DNA of 64,000 bases from the NCBI GenBank assembly GCA_947472795.1, contig CANJBL010000004.1:158634-222633 (forward strand), in the 5' to 3' direction. A program made the translations under genes and the position numbers. Source of the DNA: Fidelibacterota bacterium. Its GTDB lineage: Bacteria; Pseudomonadota; Alphaproteobacteria; Rhodospirillales; Rhodospirillaceae. Shown here in pieces: positions 34,157-43,920 of the stretch. The notes below the pieces were generated by a model. The model ran no database searches. It saw nothing but the letters and a program-made list of their open reading frames with translations, and was not told the origin of the DNA. The first letter of the stretch is position 1; the number at the start of each line of letters is the position of its first letter.

Positions 34157-35455
34157 TTAGTTGATGAACGTGACGAGGTGCCAGTAGAAGCCCGAACCCG
34201 TCGCGCCCTTCTGGTCTCCGCCCGTCAGCGACAAGTCGGCTTTGCCCTCGGCGTCGCCGAACAAAACGTCGTGCCGGTTGTTGCCACGATCGTCGCCCGG
34301 TTGTTTGTCGCCGGTGAAGGTGTACAGAGCCGAGCCCTTATAGGCCCACTGCTTCGAGCCATCGGGACGCGCCACAACTTCCCAGAAGCCGGAGGACTGC
34401 GCATTGGCGGGTGCAGTCACGGGTTTCCAGGTATTCAAACAGTCGGCCGTGCAGCCCTTGCCGCCCACTTTCTTGCCGGTGTCGTAAGGCACGCGGAAAC
34501 CGTCGCGGGTTTCACGGCCGCCGTACTGCACCTTGTAGGGGCTTTGGGTGTAGACCGTCATGCCCTTGGCACTGACCATGATCGGCCCGCGGAAAGCCAG
34601 GATGTCGATGTTGAGCGCGGGCGGAATGTAGTTCTTATAAGCCAACGCGATCTGCGCATCCTTTTGGGCCACGAGTCCGTTGATGTCGCCCGGCGAATAG
34701 TCGTCGTTGAAGGTATAAAGACGCTCGCCCTTATAAGCCCATTGCGGCTTGCCGTCTTCGCGCAGCATCACGGTGAAGTCGCCCATGTTTTGCGCCAACT
34801 GCGGTGCATAGACCGGGGTCCACTGCGCTACGTTCTTCGGCGCGCTCTTCAGGGTGTACATGACCATGCCGGTCTTGGGCACCACGAAGCCGTAGCCGTT
34901 GGCCGTCGCCAGACTCTTCATGGCGATATCGGGCGGGGTCTTGATCTTGATGTTCAAGGCCGCGCGGCGCCATCCGTCTTTCGGCGAATAGTTCTTACTG
35001 GCCGGATCCATCAGCGTCGTATCCTGGCCGGCGGTGGCGTTCTCCTCTTGGCGATTGCCGCGCTTCGGGATCGGATCTTTGCCGGAGTAGCGGTAAAGAG
35101 CCTGGCCCTGATACGCCCACTGCTTGGCACCATCATCACGGGCGATGATGGTCCAGTCGCCGAAGGCCTGCGCTCCGGCCGACGCCAGATACGGCGGGAA
35201 TTCCTTCGCGCATTCCGCGACGCAGCCGGCTTTGCCGGTACGGGCATCAGCGTCATAGGTGTAAAGCGGCCGGCCCTCGGTGTCGCCAAGACGACGCCAC
35301 AGGAACTCTTCCGCACCATTGCTGACATCCACCAGCGTGATGCCCATCGGGCTGCTCAGCTGCGGTGTATTGGCGGCCATGGCCGCGTTCGCCGCGCCGA
35401 TAGCCATACCGAGAACGGTAAGGCTGGCGGTCTTCTTCAGACTATTGCTCCACAT
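34157..35455 (-). CDS. C3: secreted Y-x4-D repeat protein
   Basis: A 432-aa paralogue with four repeats (for example RPLYTYDADARTGKAGCVAECAKEF and CTADCLNTWKPVTAPANA). The start at 35455 (MWSNSLKKTASLTVLGM) has AGGGAGAG upstream and gives a signal peptide ending AAMA. The tail GSGFYWHLVTFIN is a variant of the shared C-terminus. It closes cassette C3, 27 bp after the DUF1552 gene. Confidence 0.87.
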   Translation of the reverse strand: MWSNSLKKTASLTVLGMAIGAANAAMAANTPQLSSPMGITLVDVSNGAEEFLWRRLGDTEGRPLYTYDADARTGKAGCVAECAKEFPPYLASAGAQAFGDWTIIARDDGAKQWAYQGQALYRYSGKDPIPKRGNRQEENATAGQDTTLMDPASKNYSPKDGWRRAALNIKIKTPPDIAMKSLATANGYGFVVPKTGMVMYTLKSAPKNVAQWTPVYAPQLAQNMGDFTVMLREDGKPQWAYKGERLYTFNDDYSPGDINGLVAQKDAQIALAYKNYIPPALNIDILAFRGPIMVSAKGMTVYTQSPYKVQYGGRETRDGFRVPYDTGKKVGGKGCTADCLNTWKPVTAPANAQSSGFWEVVARPDGSKQWAYKGSALYTFTGDKQPGDDRGNNRHDVLFGDAEGKADLSLTGGDQKGATGSGFYWHLVTFIN

Positions 35456-35482
35456 GCAACTCTCCCTTTTCAAGCTGCTGGA

Positions 35483-36829
35483 TTAAGCCATAACTTCGCT
35501 GATCGCGCTGGTGGCGCGGTTCGCACCGACGCCCCAAGCGGCAACAGGCACGCCCATGATCTGCTGCGCCGTCAGGCCGATACGCGTGACCTGGTCGCTG
35601 GGGCGCGCGATGTGCATGCCGGTCTTGTGCTTGCCGTTCGCACCACCCAACATGATCAGCGGATAGTTGCGCACCGAGTGCAGGCGCGGCGCGCCGTGGT
35701 CGGTGAACGCGAAGATGAGCATGCGGTCGAGCAGCGTCTTGTCGCCTTCCTTGATGTTTTCCATCGCCATGGCGAAGTCGTAGAGCCCCTTCATGTAGAT
35801 GGCCTGGAAGACAGCACATTCTTTCTGGTAGCCCAAGGTTGGGTCCACCGGCTCTTCGTGCGTCAGGGTGTGATGACTGCCTGTCTGGCCCGGCAGGCGG
35901 AAACCCGACATACCTTCGGTGATGGTCAAGTTGACAACACGCGTCTGGCCACAGGCCAGGGCATGCGCAAACAGACCGGCAAAGAGGTCATGACGTGCCA
36001 TGCCTTCGGTCGCGAGGGTGATGGCCTGCGAACCTTCCTTTTCAGGCGCGCCCGGTTTGGAGCAGGCCGGCAAAGCTTCCGGCTTCTGCAACTGCACATC
36101 CAACTTGGTTTCCAGCGCGCGCAGCGAGGTGAAGTAGTTGTCCAGCTTCGCCTTGTCGGCGGTACCCACGCGGTTCATCAGCGCCTGACGCTGGTCCGTA
36201 ACAGCGGACAAAGCGCTACGCCGCGCCATCACCACCGGATCGGGCGTGAACTCAGCGGCGTTCGGATCGCGGAACTCTTCACCGAAGATGCGGCCATAGA
36301 GGGCCAGCGGAGAGACTTCCGAGAGTTTCTTTTCCCCACCTTCCGGCGCGCTCCAGGAGGCTTTCGGATCGCCCGCGCACGTCACTTCCAGCGACTTGAA
36401 GCGTGTGCCGCCGCCAATCTGGTTGGCGATGATCGAGTCCAAGCTGCCCGAATATTCGCGCTGATTGGCGACGCGCCCCGTCATCAGGCCTTGTGCGCCC
36501 GTGAAGTGGGTTTCGTTGCTCTTGCCTTCCAGGAATACTTCCGCGCCCGAGAAGAAGTTGAACTTGCTCTTCAGCGGTCGCAGCGCTTCCATCGGCTGCG
36601 GCAGGTCGTAATCCTTGCCGGCAGTCTTGGGCACCCACTGGCCTTCCCCGAAGCCCAGGCCCCAGAACCAGCTCGCGAAACGGACCGGCAGTTCTTTGCC
36701 GGTGTCGGCGAAGGCATTGCCGTTGGTGTTCAGCATGCAATCCAGGATCGGCAGACCCACGGACACAGCGCCGCCAGCCATCATGCCGCGCAGTACACGG
36801 CGGCGATTCAACATGTCAGCAACTTTCAT
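35483..36829 (-). CDS. C3: DUF1552 protein, Tat-exported
   Basis: A 448-aa DUF1552 paralogue. The start at 36829 (MKVADMLNRRRVLRGMMAGG) follows GGAGAAG and gives a Tat-like signal. The histidine cluster reads SHHTLTHEEPVD, with Leu where C1 and C2 have Tyr, and DHGAPRLHSVRNYPL is kept. Other blocks: FASWFWGLGFGEGQWVP, FTGAQGLMTG, FGEEFRDPNAAEF. It lies 34 bp after the DUF1592 gene. Confidence 0.9.
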   Translation of the reverse strand: MKVADMLNRRRVLRGMMAGGAVSVGLPILDCMLNTNGNAFADTGKELPVRFASWFWGLGFGEGQWVPKTAGKDYDLPQPMEALRPLKSKFNFFSGAEVFLEGKSNETHFTGAQGLMTGRVANQREYSGSLDSIIANQIGGGTRFKSLEVTCAGDPKASWSAPEGGEKKLSEVSPLALYGRIFGEEFRDPNAAEFTPDPVVMARRSALSAVTDQRQALMNRVGTADKAKLDNYFTSLRALETKLDVQLQKPEALPACSKPGAPEKEGSQAITLATEGMARHDLFAGLFAHALACGQTRVVNLTITEGMSGFRLPGQTGSHHTLTHEEPVDPTLGYQKECAVFQAIYMKGLYDFAMAMENIKEGDKTLLDRMLIFAFTDHGAPRLHSVRNYPLIMLGGANGKHKTGMHIARPSDQVTRIGLTAQQIMGVPVAAWGVGANRATSAISEVMA

Positions 36830-36863
36830 TTTTCTTCTCCCTTTGTCGTCGCGCGGCGGCGGC

Positions 36864-38534
36864 TTACTTCGCCGCAGCAACCTGGGTTGATGGAACGTCG
36901 TAAAGCAGATTGCTCATCGCGACCTGCCGGAGGAGTTCCGGAAAATTGTACTTACTGTCGGCAAACCGGCGTTCGATCTGCTTCCACTCATCGCTGCTCG
37001 TATTGGGCAAGTGGCCGGCACCGAACGCAAACACGCGCTTGGCAACGCAGGCCGTGGCGGCCGGTTCATCGTGCATCGTCTTCGCAAGACCCGCCGGGCC
37101 ATTGAACTTCACACCCGAAAGCTCGCCGGAGGTGTCGATCTGCACACCGTTTTCCGTCGTGCGGTAGCCGCCGGCGGAGTCGAAGTTCTCAAGCGCGAGG
37201 CCGATAGGATCGGTGATTTTGTGACAGCCGGCGCACATCGCTTCCGAGCGGTGAGCCGTCAGGCGATCACGGGTCGTCTTATAGACCGGGCTGTTGGTGT
37301 CCTGCACGAACTTGAAGTCCACGTTGCCCGGCGGTGGCGGCACCATCTGGCACAGGATGTTCTCGCGCAGCGCCTTACCGCGGCCTGTGGGTGACGTGCG
37401 CCCAGCCGGCGAATACAGCGCCACGAAGCTCACCTGAGCCAGAAGACCCGCGCGCGGATCGCCGTCCTGGTAGGTGTAAGGCTGCCAGTGCATGGGCTGA
37501 CCGTTGTCGGTCTTGTCCACGAGCGGCACGCCGTACAACGTCGCCAGCGAGCGCGTCAGGTAAGTATGCGTCGTGGTGAAGATGTCGCGGTAATCGCCCT
37601 GACGGATGAGCAGGTGATCGACGATGGTCTTGAGTGTTTGTTCCTGAGCGTCATCCTTCACGCGGTTGGTGAAGCGCGGGAAGAACAGCGGATCTTTTGA
37701 GAGCACTTCGAACTGCGCAAAGCCCAGCATGTCGTAGAAGTATGCGCGCACGCCGTTCTCGGTGCTGGGCGAGGAGACCATGCGGTCAACCTGCTTCTTC
37801 AAGCCGTCTTTCGAATTCAAATCACCGCTTTCGGCGGCCTTCAGCAGAAGGTCGTCAGGCGTGGAATTCCACAAGAAATAACTCAGAGCAGTCGCTTTGG
37901 AGAAAGCATCCATACGCACTTTACCCGGGCTGGCGGGGTCGGCTTCCATTGTTTTGTAGCGGAACAGGAACTCCGGCGAGATCAGCATGTCGCCCAAGGC
38001 GGTCTGGATGCCGGCGTAGAAATCATGCAGTGAGTTAGCCGAGTTGCTGGCTACTTTCACCAATCCCTGTACTTCGTCTTCACGCAAGGGCCGGCGATAC
38101 AACAGGCGGCCTGTAGCCGTGATGAAGGCGCGGCTGCATGCATCATCGGCGGTATTGGCCGTCTGCGGCTTGCAGGGGATCAGCGCTTCGCGGTGGTTCT
38201 CATCGACCACCTGCTTGGCGATCCCACGGGCGAGATCGTCATAACGCTCGACGCCGGTGTCCGAGAAGCTGGCGCGTGCCGCGCCGATGGCGGCCATGCC
38301 TTCGTCACGGATCTCAGGTTCGAAGCGGCCGGTGATAGTGATCGATAAGCCAAACACATCGGCGATGGTCTGTTGATACTGGCTCGGGCTGATGCGCAAC
38401 GACGTCGGCACGGGAGCGGCAGCGCCCCCTTCAGCAGCGCGCGGCGCGCTTGAAGCCAACGGCAAGGCCAGCGGCAAAAGGCTCGCGGCGAGATATAGCG
38501 TTCGCCGCGTCATGAAACGTCCCAACTTCATCAT
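36864..38534 (-). CDS. C3: DUF1592-type exported protein with heme c motif
   Basis: A 556-aa paralogue. The start at 38534 (ATGATG after AGAGGACAG) yields MMKLGRFMTRRTLYLAASLLPLALPL, a signal peptide; the upstream open frame has no family similarity. It has LRISPSQYQQTIADVFG, ATGRLLYRRPL, ALSYFLWNSTPDD, RAGLLAQVSFVALYSPAGR and MCAGCHKITDPIGLALENFD. This is the first gene of C3: no TRGY gene precedes it, unlike C1, C2, C5 and C6. Confidence 0.9.
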   Translation of the reverse strand: MMKLGRFMTRRTLYLAASLLPLALPLASSAPRAAEGGAAAPVPTSLRISPSQYQQTIADVFGLSITITGRFEPEIRDEGMAAIGAARASFSDTGVERYDDLARGIAKQVVDENHREALIPCKPQTANTADDACSRAFITATGRLLYRRPLREDEVQGLVKVASNSANSLHDFYAGIQTALGDMLISPEFLFRYKTMEADPASPGKVRMDAFSKATALSYFLWNSTPDDLLLKAAESGDLNSKDGLKKQVDRMVSSPSTENGVRAYFYDMLGFAQFEVLSKDPLFFPRFTNRVKDDAQEQTLKTIVDHLLIRQGDYRDIFTTTHTYLTRSLATLYGVPLVDKTDNGQPMHWQPYTYQDGDPRAGLLAQVSFVALYSPAGRTSPTGRGKALRENILCQMVPPPPGNVDFKFVQDTNSPVYKTTRDRLTAHRSEAMCAGCHKITDPIGLALENFDSAGGYRTTENGVQIDTSGELSGVKFNGPAGLAKTMHDEPAATACVAKRVFAFGAGHLPNTSSDEWKQIERRFADSKYNFPELLRQVAMSNLLYDVPSTQVAAAK

Positions 38535-39023
38535 CTGTCCTCTGCTCCTCGTCATTAAGCTATGTAACACTGTGTAATTCATCGCCTTGATGGCGGCGCG
38601 ATGCGCTCGCCGAGGATCATGGGCAACGGTGCAAAGCAAAGAGGGTGCGCGGCCAGCGCAGGCACGCGGACATGGCGCAGCATATTTGCGGACATAAACG
38701 CCTCCCTCATGTCGGCCTCATGTTGGCGGTAACGCCAACGCGTTGAATCTTAAAAGCATGTGGTCTCCCTCACGGCCGAACCAACGAAAACGGCCCTCAC
38801 ATGCTCAGCGATACTAAACTTTTATGGCTCTCCTCGCTAGGCGATACAAGAGTGCTAAGCCATTCAAGTTTTTGAAGTCTTGGCGTTCACGACGGCGTGA
38901 TTAGGGGCAAAAATACCTTCGCAAACGCGATGGCATTTTGGAGGAGAAGTCCTCAAAAAACACACAAAATCATTATGTTAATTGAAATTCTCATGATCTC
39001 GCAGAGGCGAGACGTTAACGCGG
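38535..39023. other. 489-bp region upstream of cassette C3
   Basis: Lies between the 5' end of C3 and the 3' end of the glycosyltransferase-like gene. It occupies the place where a TRGY gene would be expected, but no reading frame with TRGY blocks is present. It presumably carries the C3 promoter. Open frames seen here lack ribosome-binding sites and any recognisable content. Confidence 0.6.
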
Positions 39024-39941
39024 CTAGGCCGGCGGAGGCCAATGCTTGCGCCACGTGTAGCGCCCCTCGCCGACGCTGCGCAGCTTGCCAAGCATGGCTG
39101 GGCGCGCGTGGCGCACCTCCAGAAAGGCCAAAGAATCGCTTCGCGGCTTGTAGAGTCGGAACGTCCGCCAAACCGCGAGCGTCGCCGTGGTGTCGCCGGG
39201 CAGCCCCCACTGCTCCACAACTTCCCCGCAGTATTTCGAGCGCGCGAAAAGTTCAGCGCGGCGCTGATCGAGAAAAAAACAACCGGCATGCGGATGACGC
39301 GCGGGCTCCAGTGTCCATGTGCGCCCCAGCATGTCGATGCCGACATCCGGCCCCGTGAAGTCCGGCATGCCTTTACACTCCCAGTCGAGATAGAGCTTGC
39401 GAGGCGCGGGCAGCGCATGGGTCGCGACATCCACCACCGTTTCATAGCGCGCGGGCTGCAACAGTGTTTCAAGACCGAGCTGCTTCTCAAGCGCGGCGTT
39501 GGCAAAGCGTAATTTCTCGAAGAACAGCGGATCCTCAATGATCGTGTCGTCCTCGAGATAACAGTACCAGTCGTAGCGTCCCAGCATCTGCTGGATGAGC
39601 TTGTGCGCGGCAAGCCCCAGCCAGGGCGCCTCGCCCGTCGCGGGCATTTGCTTATAAAGCGACGGCGCGCAGCCCAACTGGTTCACAAGATGCTTGTCGC
39701 CGTTGGTGATGAGGAAAATATCGAGCGCCGCGCGATCCGGCGGCGAAAACTCTGTGCACACCTGTTTGGAGTGCTCGGCCAGAAGGTAAGGCTGCGCGAA
39801 AAGTTCATGCAGTCGTGAAATCAGCGTGGTGAGGGCAGCCGAGCGCTTCTCGGCACTGCCAGCCTTGGTCGAATCCGTCGGCGCCGTTGAGATGCTCTCA
39901 GGATCGTAGAAATGCGGAATGGCAACAAGGATGCGCTGCAT
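39024..39941 (-). CDS. Glycosyltransferase-like protein
   Basis: A 305-aa cytoplasmic protein that reads like a GT-A-type glycosyltransferase. It begins MQRILVAIPHFYDP, has FLITNGD in the N-terminal half, and YDWYCYLEDDTIIEDPLFF, where EDD could be the metal/nucleotide-sugar DxD motif. Later it has HPHAGCFFLDQRRAELF and WGLPGDTTATLAVWRTF. No signal peptide or membrane segment. I favour the ATG at 39941 over a TTG three codons earlier. No partner genes for a polysaccharide are nearby, so its target is unknown. Confidence 0.55.
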   Translation of the reverse strand: MQRILVAIPHFYDPESISTAPTDSTKAGSAEKRSAALTTLISRLHELFAQPYLLAEHSKQVCTEFSPPDRAALDIFLITNGDKHLVNQLGCAPSLYKQMPATGEAPWLGLAAHKLIQQMLGRYDWYCYLEDDTIIEDPLFFEKLRFANAALEKQLGLETLLQPARYETVVDVATHALPAPRKLYLDWECKGMPDFTGPDVGIDMLGRTWTLEPARHPHAGCFFLDQRRAELFARSKYCGEVVEQWGLPGDTTATLAVWRTFRLYKPRSDSLAFLEVRHARPAMLGKLRSVGEGRYTWRKHWPPPA

Positions 39942-40063
39942 GGAGCCCAAGACGTCAGGTGGAACGGAGCTGATGTTTTAGAAGGCTTGACGCAAAATGG
40001 GAAGCGGCGGGCCCTGGCGCAACAGTACCCCGCCCCATCTCAGCAATCAGGACTGTCTATTGC

Positions 40064-41173
40064 CTATTGCGCGTCGGCGACCTGGTTCTTCTTCTGCGCA
40101 GAGGCCACCGCTTTCTTCTTGGGATCGGTGTGAACGATATAAGCCTGCGAGAATTTCATGGCGAGCGCCGCCGAGATGGCTGTGTTCTTGCCTGTGGCCG
40201 GATCGGGGTATGCGTCCGCCAACCGGGCCATGGCGCGCGTGATCGACGGAACGGACAACTGCCCGTAACTCGCATGATGCGATGTCCAATTCACCGCGAA
40301 GTGGTGATGCCACTCCTTGAGGTCAACATAAGTGCCGATCAATCCCTCGGCGGAGGTCGGCGTCAGCTTCAATTTAAAGCGGGCCTGCATCAGCGTGAGA
40401 TCGACGTTGGTGTCGAAGGTATCGGCATAAGGGATCTTGGTGACGCCGGGCTCCGTCGTCAGCACGCCGTTGACGATCTTGCCCTTGAAACTGTGGATGT
40501 AGCGTTTGCCCCAGCGTTCATCGGCCCTCTGGGTGCCGCCGGGAATGAAGTCCTTCCCGTTGGCGCTGGTCAGCAACGGGTTGAGTCCACGGTAGGTGGT
40601 GACCGTGACGTCATTGTCGTTGACGAGATCATCGACATCGGTGATTTCGATCAGGATGCGGTTGAAGATGTAGCGCTGCATGTAGTCGTTCTGGAAGAAG
40701 GTATAGGCGCCTTCGGGCCCGCGAAAACCGGTCGCACAGCCAACAGCGCGGTAAAGCTGGTTATCGATCCCGGGCTCGCCCTCGGGGCTCGTGAAGTCGT
40801 TCGGCCCCACCTTCCCATCCAAATTCATACCAAGCGCGGTCTTGCCGGACACATCGATGTACGGCAGCGGCTTGCCGTCGGCTCCCAAAGGTTCAGTCTC
40901 TGATGGGAACCATACATCCGCCTCGCGCGCGAACTGCGTTTCCGCCAACGTGCGTTTCTTGCCGCTTTCGGGGAAAAGCGCTTTGAATTGCTCGCGCGGT
41001 CCGTCGTTGAAACCCTTCGGGCATTCAGCTTTGCCGTCCGGCGTCTGATATGTCGCCCACGACTTGTTGGTGAGCACGTACCCGATGGTGCGGTTCGTCA
41101 CACCTTCCGCGTGCGCCGACACACCGAATATCAATGCCGCGGCGGCTGCCATCATCGAGAAATGTGTTCTCAT
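40064..41173 (-). CDS. C4: divergent secreted TRGY-family protein
   Basis: A 369-aa exported protein related to the TRGY family but the most divergent copy. The signal peptide ends SAHA; the mature start is EGVTNRTIGYVLTNKSW in place of ETRGYVISWF. It keeps DNQLYRAVGC, KGKIVNGVLT, LKLTP, and PDPATGKNTAIS. GAGGAGAG precedes the ATG. Unlike other cassettes it is the last gene, 12 bp after the repeat-protein gene. A Lys/Gln-rich C-terminus (KKKAVASAQKKNQ) is unique to this copy. Confidence 0.75.
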   Translation of the reverse strand: MRTHFSMMAAAAALIFGVSAHAEGVTNRTIGYVLTNKSWATYQTPDGKAECPKGFNDGPREQFKALFPESGKKRTLAETQFAREADVWFPSETEPLGADGKPLPYIDVSGKTALGMNLDGKVGPNDFTSPEGEPGIDNQLYRAVGCATGFRGPEGAYTFFQNDYMQRYIFNRILIEITDVDDLVNDNDVTVTTYRGLNPLLTSANGKDFIPGGTQRADERWGKRYIHSFKGKIVNGVLTTEPGVTKIPYADTFDTNVDLTLMQARFKLKLTPTSAEGLIGTYVDLKEWHHHFAVNWTSHHASYGQLSVPSITRAMARLADAYPDPATGKNTAISAALAMKFSQAYIVHTDPKKKAVASAQKKNQVADAQ

Positions 41174-41185
41174 TGCAAACTCTCC

Positions 41186-42547
41186 TCAGCCCGCGTTGGC
41201 GTAAAAGTCGTCTCTGATCCAGAACGCTCTGTATCCGTTACGAGCGCCGTAAAACTCACCCCAGGCATCGCCGTCCACATCGCCGGGCTTTTCGTCGGCG
41301 AGGGTATAAACGGGACGTCCGCGATAGGCCCACACGTGCATGGACCCCGCCTGCTCCGGCTTGGCAAAACGCCCGGTAAGAGGATCGATATCGATCGTGG
41401 TCCACGCGCGGCTGGGCGAGACGGCATTCTTCGCCGCCGGCACCAGGGGGAAAGTTTTCAAGCACCGTGCCGCGTCGTTCCCGCCGCATATTGAGAGACG
41501 ATACTCCTGCGGTGAGGCCGGATGATCGCAGGCCTGCTGGTCCAGCGCGTCATCACCACAAGCATACGTGTAGATGGTCTTGCCGTGAGCATCGGCGAGC
41601 ACGATGCCGGCGTGCGTATCCTGCTGGGTAAATTCGCGCGGCGCCGCGGGGGCCTGTTGCGTATAGACATTGTGCCAGCCCGCCTCATCGCTGCCCGTGA
41701 GGCTCTTCGGCCGCGTATCGGCGATGTAGGTATACAGCGGCTTCTTGCGGAAGGCCCACTGCAGCACACCCGGCGACCGCTGCACGATGGTCCACTCGCC
41801 CTGCGGCTGCGACGTCTCTGCCGCCAGCACGGGGCTCCAGGATTTCAGGCAATCGGCGTTGCAGTTTGATTTTCCGGCTGCGTCGCCATCCCAGCTATAG
41901 ACCGAATAGCCGGAAGAATTGACCAACAGACGGCCAGAGCCAACTTCCATCACCGTGAAGGCGGGCGGAATATTGGCGTGAGGGCCGATGGGCTCGCGCA
42001 CACCGGGATAGTCGCCGCGCACTTTGCGGTACGTGCCGCCCAGAACGTCACCGGGCTTTTGATCTAGATCGGACGTATAGAGCGGATAGCCATCGTAAGC
42101 CCACTGTTTCGCGCCATCACGGCGCGCGATCACAGTCCACTTCCCGACCGACTTGGCATTGGCGCCAGCCATCACAGGCGGCCAGAGGGCGACACAGCTC
42201 CTGCGCGTTGCCACATCCGGTAGCCCTAGCCCGGGGGGATAGGGACTCATGAGACCGGAGTTTTCTTTGTAAACTTCGTCGGTGCAATTCGAGGGCGCGT
42301 TCTTGCGGTCGCCCACGTCACCGTTACGCAACCCACGGAGCGGCCATTTGTAGAGCGTCTTGCCGCTGGCATCGGCGAAGACCGGGCCTTCAATTTCACT
42401 GGCGACAACCTGAAAGCCGGCCGGCATGGGCTCGCGCAGATAGTCCTCTTGTTCCACGGCTTGCTTTTGGGCCTGTGCGGCGCCATTCGCCAACACCAGC
42501 GCGAGTACCGACAGTCCAGCCGCCAGTAGAGTTTGATAAACACGCAT
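41186..42547 (-). CDS. C4: secreted Y-x4-D repeat protein, variant
   Basis: A 453-aa member with signal peptide MRVYQTLLAAGLSVLALVLANGAAQA. Repeats include CNADCLKSWSPVLAAETS and a Cys-rich insertion in one repeat (ACGDDALDQQACDH ... SICGGNDAARCLKTF) not seen in other copies. The shared YWH..LFN tail is absent; the protein ends WIRDDFYANAG. It lies third in C4 between the DUF1552 gene (24 bp) and the TRGY gene (12 bp). Confidence 0.83.
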   Translation of the reverse strand: MRVYQTLLAAGLSVLALVLANGAAQAQKQAVEQEDYLREPMPAGFQVVASEIEGPVFADASGKTLYKWPLRGLRNGDVGDRKNAPSNCTDEVYKENSGLMSPYPPGLGLPDVATRRSCVALWPPVMAGANAKSVGKWTVIARRDGAKQWAYDGYPLYTSDLDQKPGDVLGGTYRKVRGDYPGVREPIGPHANIPPAFTVMEVGSGRLLVNSSGYSVYSWDGDAAGKSNCNADCLKSWSPVLAAETSQPQGEWTIVQRSPGVLQWAFRKKPLYTYIADTRPKSLTGSDEAGWHNVYTQQAPAAPREFTQQDTHAGIVLADAHGKTIYTYACGDDALDQQACDHPASPQEYRLSICGGNDAARCLKTFPLVPAAKNAVSPSRAWTTIDIDPLTGRFAKPEQAGSMHVWAYRGRPVYTLADEKPGDVDGDAWGEFYGARNGYRAFWIRDDFYANAG

Positions 42548-42571
42548 CGACGTCGTCTCCCGCGAAAAACC

Positions 42572-43909
42572 CTAGACCAGGATCTCGCTGATCTCTTTGG
42601 AAGTGTTGTTGCTCTTTGTGCCCCACTCTTTCACATCGAGACCGGTGACGCGCATCGCCGTGAAGCCCAGGCGCGTGGCGGGGCTGCCGCCGCCGTCGAT
42701 GTGCAAGCCGGTCTTGAGCTTGCCGCCTGCGCGGCCCGCCGTGAAGATCGGCATACCGTCCAGCGAATGCACGCGCGCATAGCCGTGATCGGTAAAGCCG
42801 TGGATGAGCACGTTATCCAAGAGTGTGCCCGCGCCTTCCTGACACTTGCTGAAGGCCTCTACGTAATAGGCCCACTCCTCCATAGCCTTGCGCGTGAACC
42901 ACGAGGCGTTGGGCTGATAGCCCAGCGTCTCATCGACCGGCTCTTCGTGCGTGCAGGTATGGTGCGGCTTTTCGTACCCCGGCTTGACGGTGTTCGAGGA
43001 CGCCGCCGCATAAGCCATGTTGAATACACGCGTCTGATCGCAGGCCACGGACATGACCATCAGGTCTGTCATGAGGCGATGGCGCGCAGATACCATCTCC
43101 GCCGCCCCGCCCATAGCGCCGTCTTCCTTAGGCGCTTTCACCGGCTTGCACGCCGCGCGTGGGTCGGGCTTGGTGAGCTGCTGATCCAGCTGCTTTTCGA
43201 GGTGACGCAGACCCGTCATGTATTGATCCACACGGGCGCGATCTTCGGCGCCGACGCGGGCTTCCACGCGCTTGATATCGTCCATGACCCCGGACAACAC
43301 GCTCTTGCGCACCATCGCGCGCGGGTTTGGCGTGAACTCGGCGGCATTGGGATCCTGGAACTCCGGACCGAACACGCGCGTGTAAAACTGCGTCGGTGAC
43401 CATTCCGGCGTCGTCGGGGTGGTCTGGTTTTCGTATGAGTAGGTTGTGCGCACATCGCCCGTCGCCGTGGCCGTCAAAGTCTTGAAGCGGGTCTTGCGGC
43501 TGATTTCGTTGGCGATGGTGATGTCGATGGATTCACCCGGCTTGTCGTTGGCACTCTGCGGCGTGCTGCCGCTCATCTGGATCACCCAGCCGGTGTAATG
43601 GCAGAGGTTCTGATAGGTGTCGCGGAAAGCCGTGAAGTTGGTGAGTAAATTGATCTTGTCGCGCACCGGCGCAAGCGCCGAGATTTCCTCGGGCAGATCG
43701 AAGCCGGCCCCGAATTTCTTCGGCACAAAGATTTTAGAAGCCATGCCCAAGCCCCAGAACCAGGTCCCGTAGCGCACCGGCAACGGTGTGCCATCAGCAT
43801 AGGCATTGCCATTGCTGTTGAGGAAGCAGTTGAGCAGCGGAAGGCCCACGGTAACCGCGGTGCCGTTCAACATGCCCTTTAAAACGCGACGCCTTGGTAA
43901 AAAGTCCAT
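42572..43909 (-). CDS. C4: DUF1552 protein, Tat-exported
   Basis: A 445-aa paralogue. The N-terminus PRRRVLKGMLNGTAVTVGLP is Tat-like. The start at 43909 has GAGGGG 7 bases upstream; a GTG at 43924, overlapping the preceding stop as GTGA, is an alternative. The histidine cluster is PHHTCTHEEPVD and the later block DHGYARVHSLDGMP differs from DHGAPRLHS. Other segments (FGPEFQDPNAAEF, ACDQTRVFNM) are kept. This copy is clearly diverged from C1-C3. Confidence 0.88.
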   Translation of the reverse strand: MDFLPRRRVLKGMLNGTAVTVGLPLLNCFLNSNGNAYADGTPLPVRYGTWFWGLGMASKIFVPKKFGAGFDLPEEISALAPVRDKINLLTNFTAFRDTYQNLCHYTGWVIQMSGSTPQSANDKPGESIDITIANEISRKTRFKTLTATATGDVRTTYSYENQTTPTTPEWSPTQFYTRVFGPEFQDPNAAEFTPNPRAMVRKSVLSGVMDDIKRVEARVGAEDRARVDQYMTGLRHLEKQLDQQLTKPDPRAACKPVKAPKEDGAMGGAAEMVSARHRLMTDLMVMSVACDQTRVFNMAYAAASSNTVKPGYEKPHHTCTHEEPVDETLGYQPNASWFTRKAMEEWAYYVEAFSKCQEGAGTLLDNVLIHGFTDHGYARVHSLDGMPIFTAGRAGGKLKTGLHIDGGGSPATRLGFTAMRVTGLDVKEWGTKSNNTSKEISEILV

Positions 43910-43920
43910 GGGGTCACCCC

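Noticed and set aside
34139..37105. A 988-codon open frame on the plus strand, antisense to cassette C3
   Set aside because: It mirrors three well-supported minus-strand genes, has no ribosome-binding site or recognisable domain, and is explained by high GC.
38897..39358. A 153-codon plus-strand frame upstream of C3
   Set aside because: No ribosome-binding site, low-complexity Arg/Ala composition, overlaps the glycosyltransferase-like gene.
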